From Serratia marcescens (GTDB lineage Bacteria; Pseudomonadota; Gammaproteobacteria; Enterobacterales; Enterobacteriaceae): a stretch of 64,000 nucleotides of DNA. The notes beneath the pieces were generated by a model, which was not told the origin of the DNA, ran no database searches, and worked only from the letters and a program-made list of their open reading frames with translations. Positions 17,151 through 25,661 of the stretch are shown here, one piece after another. Position 1 is the stretch's first letter. Each line of letters opens with the position of its first letter. A program made the translations under genes and the position numbers. The stretch covers positions 1 to 64,000 of the forward strand of contig NZ_JARVZZ010000003.1 in assembly GCF_029846115.1 (NCBI RefSeq), read 5' to 3'.

Positions 17151-19124
17151 CTATTTGAAAGGGTTTCCATTTGATCGTAAATATATTTCTCCTAATTTAT
17201 ACGCTGCAAAATCGTTCAAATGACCTACATCACGGAAAATAGAAACTCCATCAATTTCAGTTTTACATTTATTCCCGGTACATTGGGCATCTTTGATATC
17301 GATAACTATCAAAGACGGGTAGTCTTTTTGTAATTCAATAAATTTATTATCAAACCAACCCATGTTGGACTGTGACCATTCTTGGCTATTGCATTCTCCA
17401 TGCGTATATTCCTGCCTTAGAACAACCTTTTCTTTCAGACATGTTTCGTATCCTTCTGGCCGAGTGTAGATCTCTTTCATTATTACCGGCACAGAACCGG
17501 ATTTAACTATGATATCCAATGATTTTCTCAGAGCTTCGTCTAATCTTTTTATGGAAAGTTCTAACGAGCGATTATCTCCAGGTTGGTTAATTATTTTATC
17601 GCTTACATACATTGGCCATAATTCACCAATAATGACATAGTCAAATTTGTTTTTTTCTATTTTTTTATAATATGTCTTTGTATTGTCATAGCATGCTTGA
17701 TATACAGTGTTATAAAAATGCCACCAATCAAATTGATAAATCCCAGGTAATGTTAAGCAAGACGATGTACTTAGTGACGTTATTGCAAGGTTTGCATTTT
17801 TAGCTAAAACATCCAAGAACATCCAATAATGGTTTGAATTAGAATCACCTATGAATAATGCTTTCTTTTTTGATGATTTTTCACCAAAAGTACAAAGTAC
17901 ATCTTTGTTTTCATTATCAACTTGATCTGTTATGCAGTCTGATCGATGACCGGAGAGAGATTTATATTCATCTATAAGAGCTGACGATCTTGAAAACTCA
18001 CTTCCGAATCGCCAAGGAAAATTGTCGGTTTTTTTTGCTATCGAGTAAATTATTACAGACATTAATAGAGGAATGACGATTAAGATTGTTACAGTAAAAG
18101 AAAGACTTTTTTGTACTTTACGTAACGGCATTTCGATGTATTTGTAGGATATACAAGCAAATATGCATGATCCTAGCAAAGTTAATAATAACATCATCGT
18201 ATTATTGAACAAATTAAGGTAATGTAGCAAGGCGATCCCTGGCCAATGCCATAGATATAAAGAGTATGACCTTTTACCTATACCTACTAAGATGTTTGAC
18301 GATAGTATAAAAGATGAAATGGAATTTGTTTTTTCACCGGAAAAAATAATCATCCCAGTAGCTAATGCTATTGCCACTGTGTAAATGTTAGGATACCCAT
18401 TTATAATTCCTGGATAAAAACCTATGGATATGATGCTTAGTAGACCTATCAGGCCAAACAGGTTGGTAAATTTATTGCTTTTTTCGTTGAATTTGTAAAA
18501 TGCTAAGCAACTGCCAATTTGTAATTCAAAACAACGTGAAATGAAATCATAATATCTGTCAATGTTAGAATGATAAGATAAGTATAATGATGCGATTAAT
18601 AACGCAATAGTGATTATGTGATTTGCTATTATAACTTTCTTTTCGGGAAAGTATTTTAATGCTATATGTAATGCTATTGGGAATGTTATATACCACTGCC
18701 ATTCAATTGACAGTGACCAAGTGTGCAATAGTAACAAGTAATTGGAATCTTGTGATGCATAACTTGTGGTAACATCAGCAAAGTATTTGTTTGATGAGAA
18801 ATACAATGCGTTCTTAACACTGTGCAGATATGTGTTGTAATCTTCTGGTAAATAGAAAATACTGCCAATGATTAACGTGAATATTATTACGCATAGGAAA
18901 GAAGGTTGAAGTCTCCAAATTCTACGTATAAAGAATTTTTTCAAGCTAAATTCTTTGTTTTTTATCCCGCCTAATATTATTTTTGTTATTAAGTAACCTG
19001 AAATAACAAAAAAAACATCAACGCCGATGAATCCAGAGTTGATAAAGATGCATCCTGCATGAAATAAAATCACTAAAGTAACGGCAATAGCTCTTAAGCC
19101 GTCAATGTCGCTGCGGTACTTCAT
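17151..19124 (-). CDS. membrane acyltransferase with SGNH domain (OafA/YrhL type)
   Basis: A 657-residue protein that probably O-acetylates a surface polysaccharide (O-antigen or LPS). The N-terminus is an acyltransferase-3 domain of about 10 membrane helices, beginning DGLRAIAVTLVILFHAG with the catalytic His. Residues ~410-650 form a periplasmic SGNH domain with the GDS motif (FIGDSNSNHYWMF) and a C-terminal DxxH-like motif (DVGHLND). The gene is much more AT-rich than its neighbours and stands alone, suggesting separate acquisition. Likely effects are changed serotype or phage receptor; the substrate is unknown. Confidence 0.88.
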   Translation of the reverse strand: MKYRSDIDGLRAIAVTLVILFHAGCIFINSGFIGVDVFFVISGYLITKIILGGIKNKEFSLKKFFIRRIWRLQPSFLCVIIFTLIIGSIFYLPEDYNTYLHSVKNALYFSSNKYFADVTTSYASQDSNYLLLLHTWSLSIEWQWYITFPIALHIALKYFPEKKVIIANHIITIALLIASLYLSYHSNIDRYYDFISRCFELQIGSCLAFYKFNEKSNKFTNLFGLIGLLSIISIGFYPGIINGYPNIYTVAIALATGMIIFSGEKTNSISSFILSSNILVGIGKRSYSLYLWHWPGIALLHYLNLFNNTMMLLLTLLGSCIFACISYKYIEMPLRKVQKSLSFTVTILIVIPLLMSVIIYSIAKKTDNFPWRFGSEFSRSSALIDEYKSLSGHRSDCITDQVDNENKDVLCTFGEKSSKKKALFIGDSNSNHYWMFLDVLAKNANLAITSLSTSSCLTLPGIYQFDWWHFYNTVYQACYDNTKTYYKKIEKNKFDYVIIGELWPMYVSDKIINQPGDNRSLELSIKRLDEALRKSLDIIVKSGSVPVIMKEIYTRPEGYETCLKEKVVLRQEYTHGECNSQEWSQSNMGWFDNKFIELQKDYPSLIVIDIKDAQCTGNKCKTEIDGVSIFRDVGHLNDFAAYKLGEIYLRSNGNPFK

Positions 19125-19346
19125 TATAACCTCTGGTTTATTATGACTTCAAAATCATTATACAATTAAAAGTATGAGAGTTATATAGGATTAATACAAA
19201 ATTTCAATGTTATCATGATGATGATTCGTTGTTATCTTTTGATTGAAATGGATTTTATAGTATTAGATGAAATGATAAGTGATGAAAAGTACGTGATATT
19301 TAATTTCGAATATTTGACTTAATTTAATTAATTTGAACGGGTGAAC

Positions 19347-20606
19347 TTAAGATAGCTTGGCTATAGGGATGTCGCGAAGCCTTGTTGTGTAGCTTGGAGA
19401 AAGCAGTTCCCTGCGCATTGCCCAGGATTTATTGATCCCCTGGCCGGCAAACCAAACTTTGCCTAACCCGGAGTGGTTTATGCCATCGACAGCTTTCATC
19501 AATTGTTCGCTGCCAGCACGAGGCGGATGTTCGTCGAACAAATCGATTTGGCCAGGCTTATCACAGAAATCGTTCAGCATAATGCCCGCTTTCTGATAGC
19601 GAAAACCGTCACGCCAGATGGCATCGAGGGCTTTCACAGCCGCGGCCACGATGTCGCGGGTATCTTGCGTGGCCAACATGAGCTGGACGCTGTGGCTGTT
19701 GGCGTAATACGGTTCATGAGGCGCAAAGGGGCTGGTTCGCACAAAAACTGAAATGTGTCGGCAATATTGCTTCTCTCGGCGAAGTTTTTCGGCAGCCCGC
19801 TCTGCATACTGGCACACCGCCTGGTGCATGTCCTGCAGCTGCGTTACGCGCTGGCCAAACGACCGGCTGACGATGATCTGCTGTTTTGCCGGCAGCGCAT
19901 CGATCGAGATACACGACACACCGTTCAGTTCACGCACGGTGCGCTCGAGCACAACCCCAAACGTCCTGCGTATCAACGCCTGGTTGCTGTCGGCAAGCTG
20001 AAGTGCCGTCGCAATCCCCATCGTGGCCAGTTTTTTGGTCAGCTGCCGCCCACACCCCCAAATTTCGCTCACCGGCAGTAACGCCATCAGCCGTCGTTGC
20101 CTTTCCCGATTTGTCAGATCAACGACGCCACCGGTAGCCGGCCAGGTTTTTGCGGCGTGATTAGCCAGTTTAGCCAAGGTCTTTGTCTGAGCAATACCGA
20201 TCCCGCAGGTGAGTCCTGTCTGCTGCAAAATAGTATCGCGAACACGATGGCCAAAATGTTCGAACGACTCGACCGCATCGATGCCAGATACCTGTAAAAA
20301 GGCCTCGTCGACACTATATGCTGTTGTGGGCGCGAGAGATTCTAAAATGGTCATGAATCGCATCGACATGTCGCCGTACAAAGCGTAGTTGCTCGAGAAT
20401 ATTTCTATATTATTGTTTTTGATGATTTCTTTTGCCTGGAAATAAGGCATCCCACGTTTCAACCCTAGCTTTTTTCCCTCGCGGTTGATTGCCACCAGGG
20501 CGCCGTCGTTGTTCGAAAGAACGGCCACTGGACGCCCTTTGAGATCCGGACGGAAAACCTGTTCGCAGGCGCAGTACATCGAATTGACGTCAGCCAAGAG
20601 AAACAT
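19347..20606 (-). CDS. umuC: UmuC-type DNA polymerase V subunit
   Basis: A 419-residue Y-family error-prone polymerase (start ATG 20606, MFLLADVNSMYCACE). The catalytic motif YSVDEAFL is near residue 100, helix-hairpin-helix motifs lie in the thumb region, and a little-finger domain follows. Full length for UmuC/MucB/ImpB. It is 2 bp from the end of umuD, in one operon under an SOS box, and would carry out translesion synthesis with processed UmuD'. Confidence 0.95.
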   Translation of the reverse strand: MFLLADVNSMYCACEQVFRPDLKGRPVAVLSNNDGALVAINREGKKLGLKRGMPYFQAKEIIKNNNIEIFSSNYALYGDMSMRFMTILESLAPTTAYSVDEAFLQVSGIDAVESFEHFGHRVRDTILQQTGLTCGIGIAQTKTLAKLANHAAKTWPATGGVVDLTNRERQRRLMALLPVSEIWGCGRQLTKKLATMGIATALQLADSNQALIRRTFGVVLERTVRELNGVSCISIDALPAKQQIIVSRSFGQRVTQLQDMHQAVCQYAERAAEKLRREKQYCRHISVFVRTSPFAPHEPYYANSHSVQLMLATQDTRDIVAAAVKALDAIWRDGFRYQKAGIMLNDFCDKPGQIDLFDEHPPRAGSEQLMKAVDGINHSGLGKVWFAGQGINKSWAMRRELLSPSYTTRLRDIPIAKLS

Positions 20607-20608
20607 GG

Positions 20609-21025
20609 TCACCTCACGAACGAGTGCAGGGCATGGATCACTACCCCGAAAATTTCCAGTTCTTCGGGGTAAATAGGGCTGTAGGAGGGATTCATCGGCG
20701 CCAGACAAACCCTGGGCGTAAGCAGTAGCCGCTTGACGGTAAACTCACCGTCGACCGCGGCGATCACGATGCTGCCATGCACGGGTTTTTCAGCCCGATC
20801 GACGATCAGCAAATCCCCTGACAGTATGCCGCCATCGCTCATTGACTCGCCCGTTGCGCGGATGAAATACGTGGCGGCCGGGTGTCGAATAAAATCATTT
20901 AAATCAATTGATTGTTCTATGTAGTCGTCGGCAGGGCTGGGGAAGCCTGCCGGGCATGGTGTTCCGTAGAGTGGGAGTTTTACCGGCTGGCCTGGTGAAA
21001 AAAAGCACAATTCTCTAGTGTTCAT
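20609..21025 (-). CDS. umuD: UmuD-type self-cleaving SOS protein
   Basis: A 138-residue S24 peptidase-family protein. The cleavage site is the AG in [10 protein letters not shown] (about residue 26), the nucleophile Ser lies in GESMSDGG (about residue 63), and the Lys base in EFTVKRLLL (about residue 100). RecA-stimulated self-cleavage gives UmuD', which joins UmuC. The alternative ATG at 21034 would add three residues. A perfect LexA box precedes it. Confidence 0.95.
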   Translation of the reverse strand: MNTRELCFFSPGQPVKLPLYGTPCPAGFPSPADDYIEQSIDLNDFIRHPAATYFIRATGESMSDGGILSGDLLIVDRAEKPVHGSIVIAAVDGEFTVKRLLLTPRVCLAPMNPSYSPIYPEELEIFGVVIHALHSFVR

Positions 21026-21041
21026 AATAAGCATAATTTAT

Positions 21042-21057
21042 CTGTATATATATACAG
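21042..21057 (-). promoter_or_regulatory. LexA (SOS) box of umuDC
   Basis: CTGTATATATATACAG, a perfectly symmetrical SOS box matching CTGT-N8-ACAG, 16 bp upstream of the umuD start. LexA should repress umuDC until DNA damage. Confidence 0.92.
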
Positions 21058-21221
21058 TAAATCATAAACGAAACGCGCGTACACGCAAGCCTGAAACCCG
21101 GGGTCGTGGCGTGATCCGGCGTAATATAATAATTTTCTGAGTGATTTTTCCTGCAGCTTTTGTCGTTCTTCACGTGAGCTTGCACACATGATATCCACCA
21201 AAACTGTGGATAACGTGCGGG

Positions 21222-21908
21222 TCAGACTTTTGGTGTATCGATACCCACAATGAGTGATGCACTGTCATTGCGAACGGCACCGACGTCTGAAGATACTGGC
21301 TGCCAGGCAAAACTCTCCGCCTGCAGGCTGTAAGTGTCGGCCAACATATCACCCGGCGGCGGAGTCAACCGGTTATCGAGCCAGTCGCGGGCGGCGGCTG
21401 CCGGCAGCGCAAGTGGGCGCCGATCATGAATATTTGCCAGACCGTCATGACTGGCGGCCGTGATAATGACGAAGCTGCCAGCCTCTTCCGGATCTGTGGC
21501 GCACAACGCGGCGAAGAACAGCGGGCTGCGATCGGCGGGATAGATGAAATACGGCTGTTTCAGTCGCGGATTGTCCGAGGATTTTTTCCATTCGTACCAA
21601 CCTGATGCCGGTACCAGCGCACGGCCATGTTTCCAGAGCGGTGCGAACATCCGGCTGCTTGCAGCGGTTTCGACGCGGGCGTTGATGAGGGGCGATTTTC
21701 CGTGGGCGAGCCACCATGCTGGCGCATACCCCCAGTCAACCGGCGCCAGCTGCAGCTGATCATCATGATGATGGAACAGCGGTACCGGCGTGCCGGGGGC
21801 AACGTTATACCGAGTGCGCCAGTCGCCGGTGGTGATCACCGGCGTTTCGGAACGCAGGGCGATGAGAAATTCGTCTTGGCTATGGAACTGGGCAAAACGG
21901 CCACACAT
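21222..21908 (-). CDS. SRAP domain protein (YedK/HMCES type)
   Basis: A 228-residue SOS-response-associated protein that forms a covalent link with abasic sites in single-stranded DNA. The catalytic Cys is residue 2 (MCGRFAQF). The YNVAPGTPVPLF motif, the WYEWKK segment and the late HDRRPLAL histidine motif are all present. It lies upstream of umuDC on the same strand, but umuDC has its own SOS promoter in the 160-bp gap. It may protect single-stranded plasmid DNA during transfer or repair. Confidence 0.92.
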   Translation of the reverse strand: MCGRFAQFHSQDEFLIALRSETPVITTGDWRTRYNVAPGTPVPLFHHHDDQLQLAPVDWGYAPAWWLAHGKSPLINARVETAASSRMFAPLWKHGRALVPASGWYEWKKSSDNPRLKQPYFIYPADRSPLFFAALCATDPEEAGSFVIITAASHDGLANIHDRRPLALPAAAARDWLDNRLTPPPGDMLADTYSLQAESFAWQPVSSDVGAVRNDSASLIVGIDTPKV

Positions 21909-22129
21909 AAGCAGGTGATCCTTTTGGCATTGGATAGTAGAGTATAGAATATTGGCTGTTTCGGCCGATATTCATTATTGTGAGGTTATATTGAGCCTTT
22001 GTTACGCCCCCAATGAAATACGCTCAATTTTTGTTAAATTATTATCTTTTTTAAGCTTTGAATGAATTTCAATGCTTTGATATATAAGTGTTATTTTTTT
22101 ATTTGTCATTGGCGGACAAAGGAATAGGA

Positions 22130-23122
22130 ATGGCCACTGTTTCCATTAGTTACTCAACATATGACTCCAACGATCAAACCAATGAACGTATATTGGGTAC
22201 GGAACGCATCGATAACATAGAAGAGATTCTCGTACCCTTAAATGATAAGAACACCCCGATATTTATTACGAAAGCATTTTCGGGGGAAGCATGTAAACGT
22301 TGGCGAGTTAGGTTCTTTCTGGGGATTGCACCCGACCATTGGGGAATTTGGTTAACGGAGAAAGATGTCAGCAAAGACATCTATCTGTCGGAAATTTTGG
22401 CCAAAAGACGTATAGGAAATGCGGCTGGGTTCGTTAAAAAAGGAGCTATCGTTATCGTTGAGTTTGGACACATTTATCAAACTTTAAATTTTCAAACTGG
22501 TTTAACTAAGAGTGCAATGTACCCATGCAATCACCAAGATGGGGAAATGCATAAGAGAAGGCCGGCGGTTGTCGTTAAAGTCGACAGTCGAGGCGTTACA
22601 GTGGTTCCGATAACATCGAAGGAACCGGTAGCCCATGAGTATAATCGTGCGATTTTTGAACTTGAAGTAGACTCCATCAGGGATATAAAGGAGTTAGATA
22701 CGGGTAAGCGTAGTTTTGCCGTGTGTGAAATGATCCAGACAGTTTCCCCTACCCGTATCCTTCCTCCTGAGTCTCGAGACCATAGGGGCAAGGATCGAGC
22801 CTATCGGCGGGATGAGTCGTTTGGTCGAAGGTTATCTCGTAACGATATGAAGGCGATTGACCAGGGGTTGCTTGTTGCGGTAGGGATGCACCCTTTGCAA
22901 GATAAACTTGATAGGTCAATTCAAAACGGTCAGACGCAGACAGCCGAGTTGGAGGTGTTACGGCCTGAGGTTGAAACGTTACGGAAAGAACTCACTGAGT
23001 TAAGGGAGAAATACACGATTTTATCTGATTTGTACCAAGCGACATCCGGATATCCAACAAGAGACGATATTGAACAAGAAGTTTTAGAGTACATGGGGCT
23101 TGACTCGCTGTCAGATAAATGA
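22130..23122 (+). CDS. PemK/MazF-like domain protein with N-terminal extension and coiled coil
   Basis: A 330-residue protein, start ATG 22130 after AGGAATAGG; a longer GTG start at 22088 is less likely. Residues ~105-230 resemble a PemK/MazF toxin fold (KKGAIVIVEFGHI...HKRRPAVVVKVDSRGVTVVPITSKEP...FAVCEMIQTVSPTRI). The first ~100 residues are an unassigned domain, and residues ~255-310 form a coiled coil (ELEVLRPEVETLRKELTELREKY). MazF toxins are ~110 residues and cut RNA; this one is three times longer and has no adjacent antitoxin gene. It may be a non-toxic or self-regulated relative. A strong terminator follows. Confidence 0.7.
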   Translation: MATVSISYSTYDSNDQTNERILGTERIDNIEEILVPLNDKNTPIFITKAFSGEACKRWRVRFFLGIAPDHWGIWLTEKDVSKDIYLSEILAKRRIGNAAGFVKKGAIVIVEFGHIYQTLNFQTGLTKSAMYPCNHQDGEMHKRRPAVVVKVDSRGVTVVPITSKEPVAHEYNRAIFELEVDSIRDIKELDTGKRSFAVCEMIQTVSPTRILPPESRDHRGKDRAYRRDESFGRRLSRNDMKAIDQGLLVAVGMHPLQDKLDRSIQNGQTQTAELEVLRPEVETLRKELTELREKYTILSDLYQATSGYPTRDDIEQEVLEYMGLDSLSDK

Positions 23123-23211
23123 TGTACTTACTGCATCGGTAGGGATAAAGAGACGGCACTCTCCCTGCGACGCTGAAAGACGCAAGCCGACGAACACAAA
23201 ATTTTGTAGTA

Positions 23212-23241
23212 CAAAAAAACCACCTAATCGGTGGTTTTTTT
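23212..23241 (+). terminator. rho-independent terminator
   Basis: Stem ACCACC/GGTGGT with loop TAATC, flanked by A7 and T7, about 90 bp after the PemK-like gene. The A/T flanks would let it work in both directions. Confidence 0.9.
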
Positions 23242-23377
23242 GTATCTGTACTAGCAGATATCCTTCTTCCATCCTCTGACGTTAATAAAGGCAGTTTAGT
23301 ATTGTTTATAACTTATTGAAAATGTTAAAAAAGTACAGGTAACGAACATTATGTTAAATAAATCAATGGCTTAGGTT

Positions 23378-23620
23378 TTACGTTGATTTTTGGTTGAGAA
23401 CAACCCAGCATTTTGCCCCCGCGTCATCATCACCCCCTTCAGCTATGAAAACGCCCCCATCTTCATCGACAGCAATGGCACCCGGTCGCTCAGCTTTGGC
23501 ATCTCTTAACGTATTTTTCCAGCCATACGGCTCGCCATCCCAAATTAACACCACACCGCCTGTCCGATTCAGCGATGGGTTTTCTTGGCGCCAGTGGCGC
23601 GCGATTTTCACCAGATCCAT
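23378..23620 (-). CDS. small hypothetical protein
   Basis: An 80-residue protein (MDLVKIARHWRQENPSLN) with an acidic, Gly-rich tail (EDGGVFIAEGGDDDAG). It is 22 bp downstream of the DUF1493-like gene on the same strand and so is probably the third gene of that group. I do not recognise a family. Confidence 0.55.
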   Translation of the reverse strand: MDLVKIARHWRQENPSLNRTGGVVLIWDGEPYGWKNTLRDAKAERPGAIAVDEDGGVFIAEGGDDDAGAKCWVVLNQKST

Positions 23621-23641
23621 GTTGGTACCTCTCGCTTCATG

Positions 23642-23968
23642 TTAATACAACCAGCGTCCAGCCTTGGCCGATTCAACCAGCATCCTGATGGTGAGCGGTC
23701 TGAGTGGCTGTTCGGGTACCTTTGAACCAAAAAATTCAGGTGCAAAGTAGTGAGTAAACTCCATGTTGCCAGGGTCAACATCCCATGTTTTCAAATAGGT
23801 GTTTATCGCGTCGCCACCATCATCCCAGCCAATCTTTAGGTCTTCCCGCAAGCGGGTATCCAGGTTGACGGGCACTTTCGGGCCCCAAAAGGCATATTTC
23901 CGGGGACTGAAGTTTTCGTAATAAAATTCAATGATTTCTTGTTCGATTTGCGCGGGTGTCTTCATCAT
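23642..23968 (-). CDS. DUF1493-like protein
   Basis: A 108-residue protein (ATG 23968, overlapping the stop of the upstream gene as TGATG). The pattern, an N-terminal helix, then TRLREDLKIGWDDGGDAINTYLKTWDVDPGNMEFTHYF, matches DUF1493, a family of small acyl-carrier-like helical proteins in Salmonella and relatives. Its function is unknown; the translational overlap says it acts with the upstream STM2901-like protein. Confidence 0.7.
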   Translation of the reverse strand: MMKTPAQIEQEIIEFYYENFSPRKYAFWGPKVPVNLDTRLREDLKIGWDDGGDAINTYLKTWDVDPGNMEFTHYFAPEFFGSKVPEQPLRPLTIRMLVESAKAGRWLY

Positions 23969-24429
23969 CAAAAGTAGGTCCACAGAATTCTGTCTGCCGG
24001 GCGAGCAATGAGGTTGAAACGATCTTTCACATCGCGACCGATCGCGTAAATTGTCCAGGCCGACAGTGCATAACCCACCCAGGGGACATTACGGCCGACA
24101 AATTTGCCCCAGTTATTTACGTAGCTGATATGCAAACGTTGTGGCGTTTCGCCGACGAGTGTGGGAAGTCGAATGCCTTTAGGCAAAGGCTTATCCAGGT
24201 ACTTCCGCGACAATCTCGAGGCGATTGATGTGCCGGGTGTGGCCGTTCCTGGTTTTTGTCGCGTGGGAAGCCAGGGTTGTCCCGATGCGATTAGGACAGC
24301 ATCGGCAACGCTGATCCCCAGGTGCTCCCGGAGCGCATCAACGGTGATCAGCCACCACAGCTGCTGGGGCGTTAACTGGGAGTACCCTTTATAGAAATAC
24401 GTGCCGTTTAATTCTTCTACCGTGTCCAT
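23968..24429 (-). CDS. STM2901-like small membrane-associated protein
   Basis: A 153-residue protein whose start (MDTVEELNGTYFYKGYSQLTPQQLWWL) and later segment (GTSIASRLSRKYL...LPTLVGETP...FVGRNVPWVGYALSAWTIYAIGRDVKDRFN) resemble the STM2901 family, including a hydrophobic C-terminal segment. STM2901-like genes often accompany DUF1493 genes, as here. Function unknown. Confidence 0.7.
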   Translation of the reverse strand: MDTVEELNGTYFYKGYSQLTPQQLWWLITVDALREHLGISVADAVLIASGQPWLPTRQKPGTATPGTSIASRLSRKYLDKPLPKGIRLPTLVGETPQRLHISYVNNWGKFVGRNVPWVGYALSAWTIYAIGRDVKDRFNLIARPADRILWTYF

Positions 24430-24537
24430 AGGTCATCCATTACCGTTGGGGAAATGATATTCCTGCACATTTTCGCATCAATCTCCAGCATAGCGCCGAT
24501 GATTGACGGTTCCAAGCCTGCGCGGGTTGACTCGTTA

Positions 24538-25125
24538 TTATTCCTTTTCCCGTGCACTCCCCTCGTTCACCTGGATCTGCACCGGGAGCCCGGCGTCATA
24601 CGCCGCCTGATACCATCCGGCGACCTGCAGGGCGTCTCCCTCCAGCCGCGCGATCGTGCCGTCCGCGCACCACAGCTGCAGGCAGGTGGTACCGTCGATC
24701 CGCACCACAAACGCCACGCGGCAGGCGGTATAGGCGATGCCGGCGATCACCAGTTCCTGGTCGGCCAGGGTGTCTGCCGGGCGCACCGGCAGCACGCGCA
24801 CGTCGTTCCGGCGCTGCTGTTCGTGCGCAGCAGCCTGTTCCTCGGCCAGCAGGGGCGTGGCCACCGCCCTGCCCGCGTCCGTCAGTTCCACCGCCAGCTG
24901 CAGTGTCTGCCGGTTACGCAGGGTGCGCAGCCAACCCACAGCTTCCAGCCGGCGGCAGGAGCCGCGCAGGTTGTTGCCGTACACCGGGGCCTCCCCGCCC
25001 TGCGCCAGCAGCCGCTCAATATCTTTCGTCGCCACCGGCCCCGGCCGCTTTGCATCGAGGGCGGCCAGCACAATCAGCACCCGCCGCTGCAGCGGCGACG
25101 GACGGCGGGCGGTTACCGCTGTCAT
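24538..25125 (-). CDS. winged-helix DNA-binding-like protein
   Basis: A 195-residue protein with an N-terminal helix-turn-helix region (PLQRRVLIVLAALDAKRPGPVATKDIERLL, then GNNLRGSCRRLEAVGWLRTLRN) and a second alpha/beta half. The gene is strikingly GC-rich compared with its surroundings. Related plasmid proteins are sometimes labelled segregation proteins, but no actin-like ParM motif is present. Its start overlaps the stop of the upstream small gene by 4 bp. Confidence 0.6.
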   Translation of the reverse strand: MTAVTARRPSPLQRRVLIVLAALDAKRPGPVATKDIERLLAQGGEAPVYGNNLRGSCRRLEAVGWLRTLRNRQTLQLAVELTDAGRAVATPLLAEEQAAAHEQQRRNDVRVLPVRPADTLADQELVIAGIAYTACRVAFVVRIDGTTCLQLWCADGTIARLEGDALQVAGWYQAAYDAGLPVQIQVNEGSAREKE

Positions 25126-25373
25126 GCTCTGCCCCGACGTTGACGGATGAGCGATTTCAGCTGCGCGAGGTCAGCCTTCACGCGGTCAAATCCGGCGTCT
25201 TTCGGCAACCCCTGGAGTGCAAGGATGTGCCACATCTGCACAATGCCGTCGGCTTTCATCCACTGATGAGCATTCCACTCACTGCTGCCGTCGAGTTCAC
25301 ATTTTTTAATTTCGTCTTCGGTGATCTTCAGCAGTTGTTCGTAGCTGAGAGAAAAGTTCAGTGCCTGACCCAT
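25122..25373 (-). CDS. small hypothetical protein coupled to the winged-helix gene
   Basis: An 83-residue protein starting at ATG 25373 (MGQALNFSLSYEQLL), chosen over the upstream start because the longer N-terminus reads through operator-like DNA. It is helical and ends basic (RQRRGRA). It overlaps the next gene as ATGA. No family recognised. Confidence 0.55.
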   Translation of the reverse strand: MGQALNFSLSYEQLLKITEDEIKKCELDGSSEWNAHQWMKADGIVQMWHILALQGLPKDAGFDRVKADLAQLKSLIRQRRGRA

Positions 25374-25446
25374 CCTGCACGCTCCGTCTGATAATGTCCG
25401 GTTAAGTGATAAATCATACTGAGAATGGTTTACGTATAGTCTGGTA

Positions 25447-25503
25447 AACATCATATCAGGTATGATGTTATTTATAATGATAAATATCATATTGAATATG
25501 AAT
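25447..25503. promoter_or_regulatory. pair of operator-like palindromes
   Basis: A perfect palindrome of 9-bp arms (AACATCATA / TATGATGTT) at 25447-25469 and a weaker related one (ATCATA-N5-TATGAAT) at 25486-25503, in AT-rich DNA upstream of the gene at 25373. This is a typical regulator site; the encoded winged-helix protein is a candidate ligand. Confidence 0.45.
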
Positions 25504-25661
25504 TTATTTACGATTTGATATAATCATATCCATTGCCTGTTTTCCTCCGAGCAGATCCGGTTTCTGGCATAAGCGGATCCCTTGCACCCAATGACTGGAT
25601 GGTTTTACATTCACGTGAATAATACTGTTTCGCTTCAGACTGACAGATAAAGGGATCTTGA

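Noticed and set aside
17151..19124. Insertion sequence carrying the acyltransferase
   Set aside because: No transposase gene and no terminal inverted repeats or target duplications could be seen around the gene.
21205..21213. Perfect DnaA box upstream of umuD
   Set aside because: A single 9-mer is expected about once in 64 kb on both strands by chance, and there are no iterons or AT-rich region with it.
24552..25391. Long plus-strand open frame of 279 codons opposite the winged-helix gene
   Set aside because: Arg/Pro/Ala-rich low-quality translation typical of the antisense of a GC-rich gene; the minus-strand genes have coupled starts and sensible proteins.
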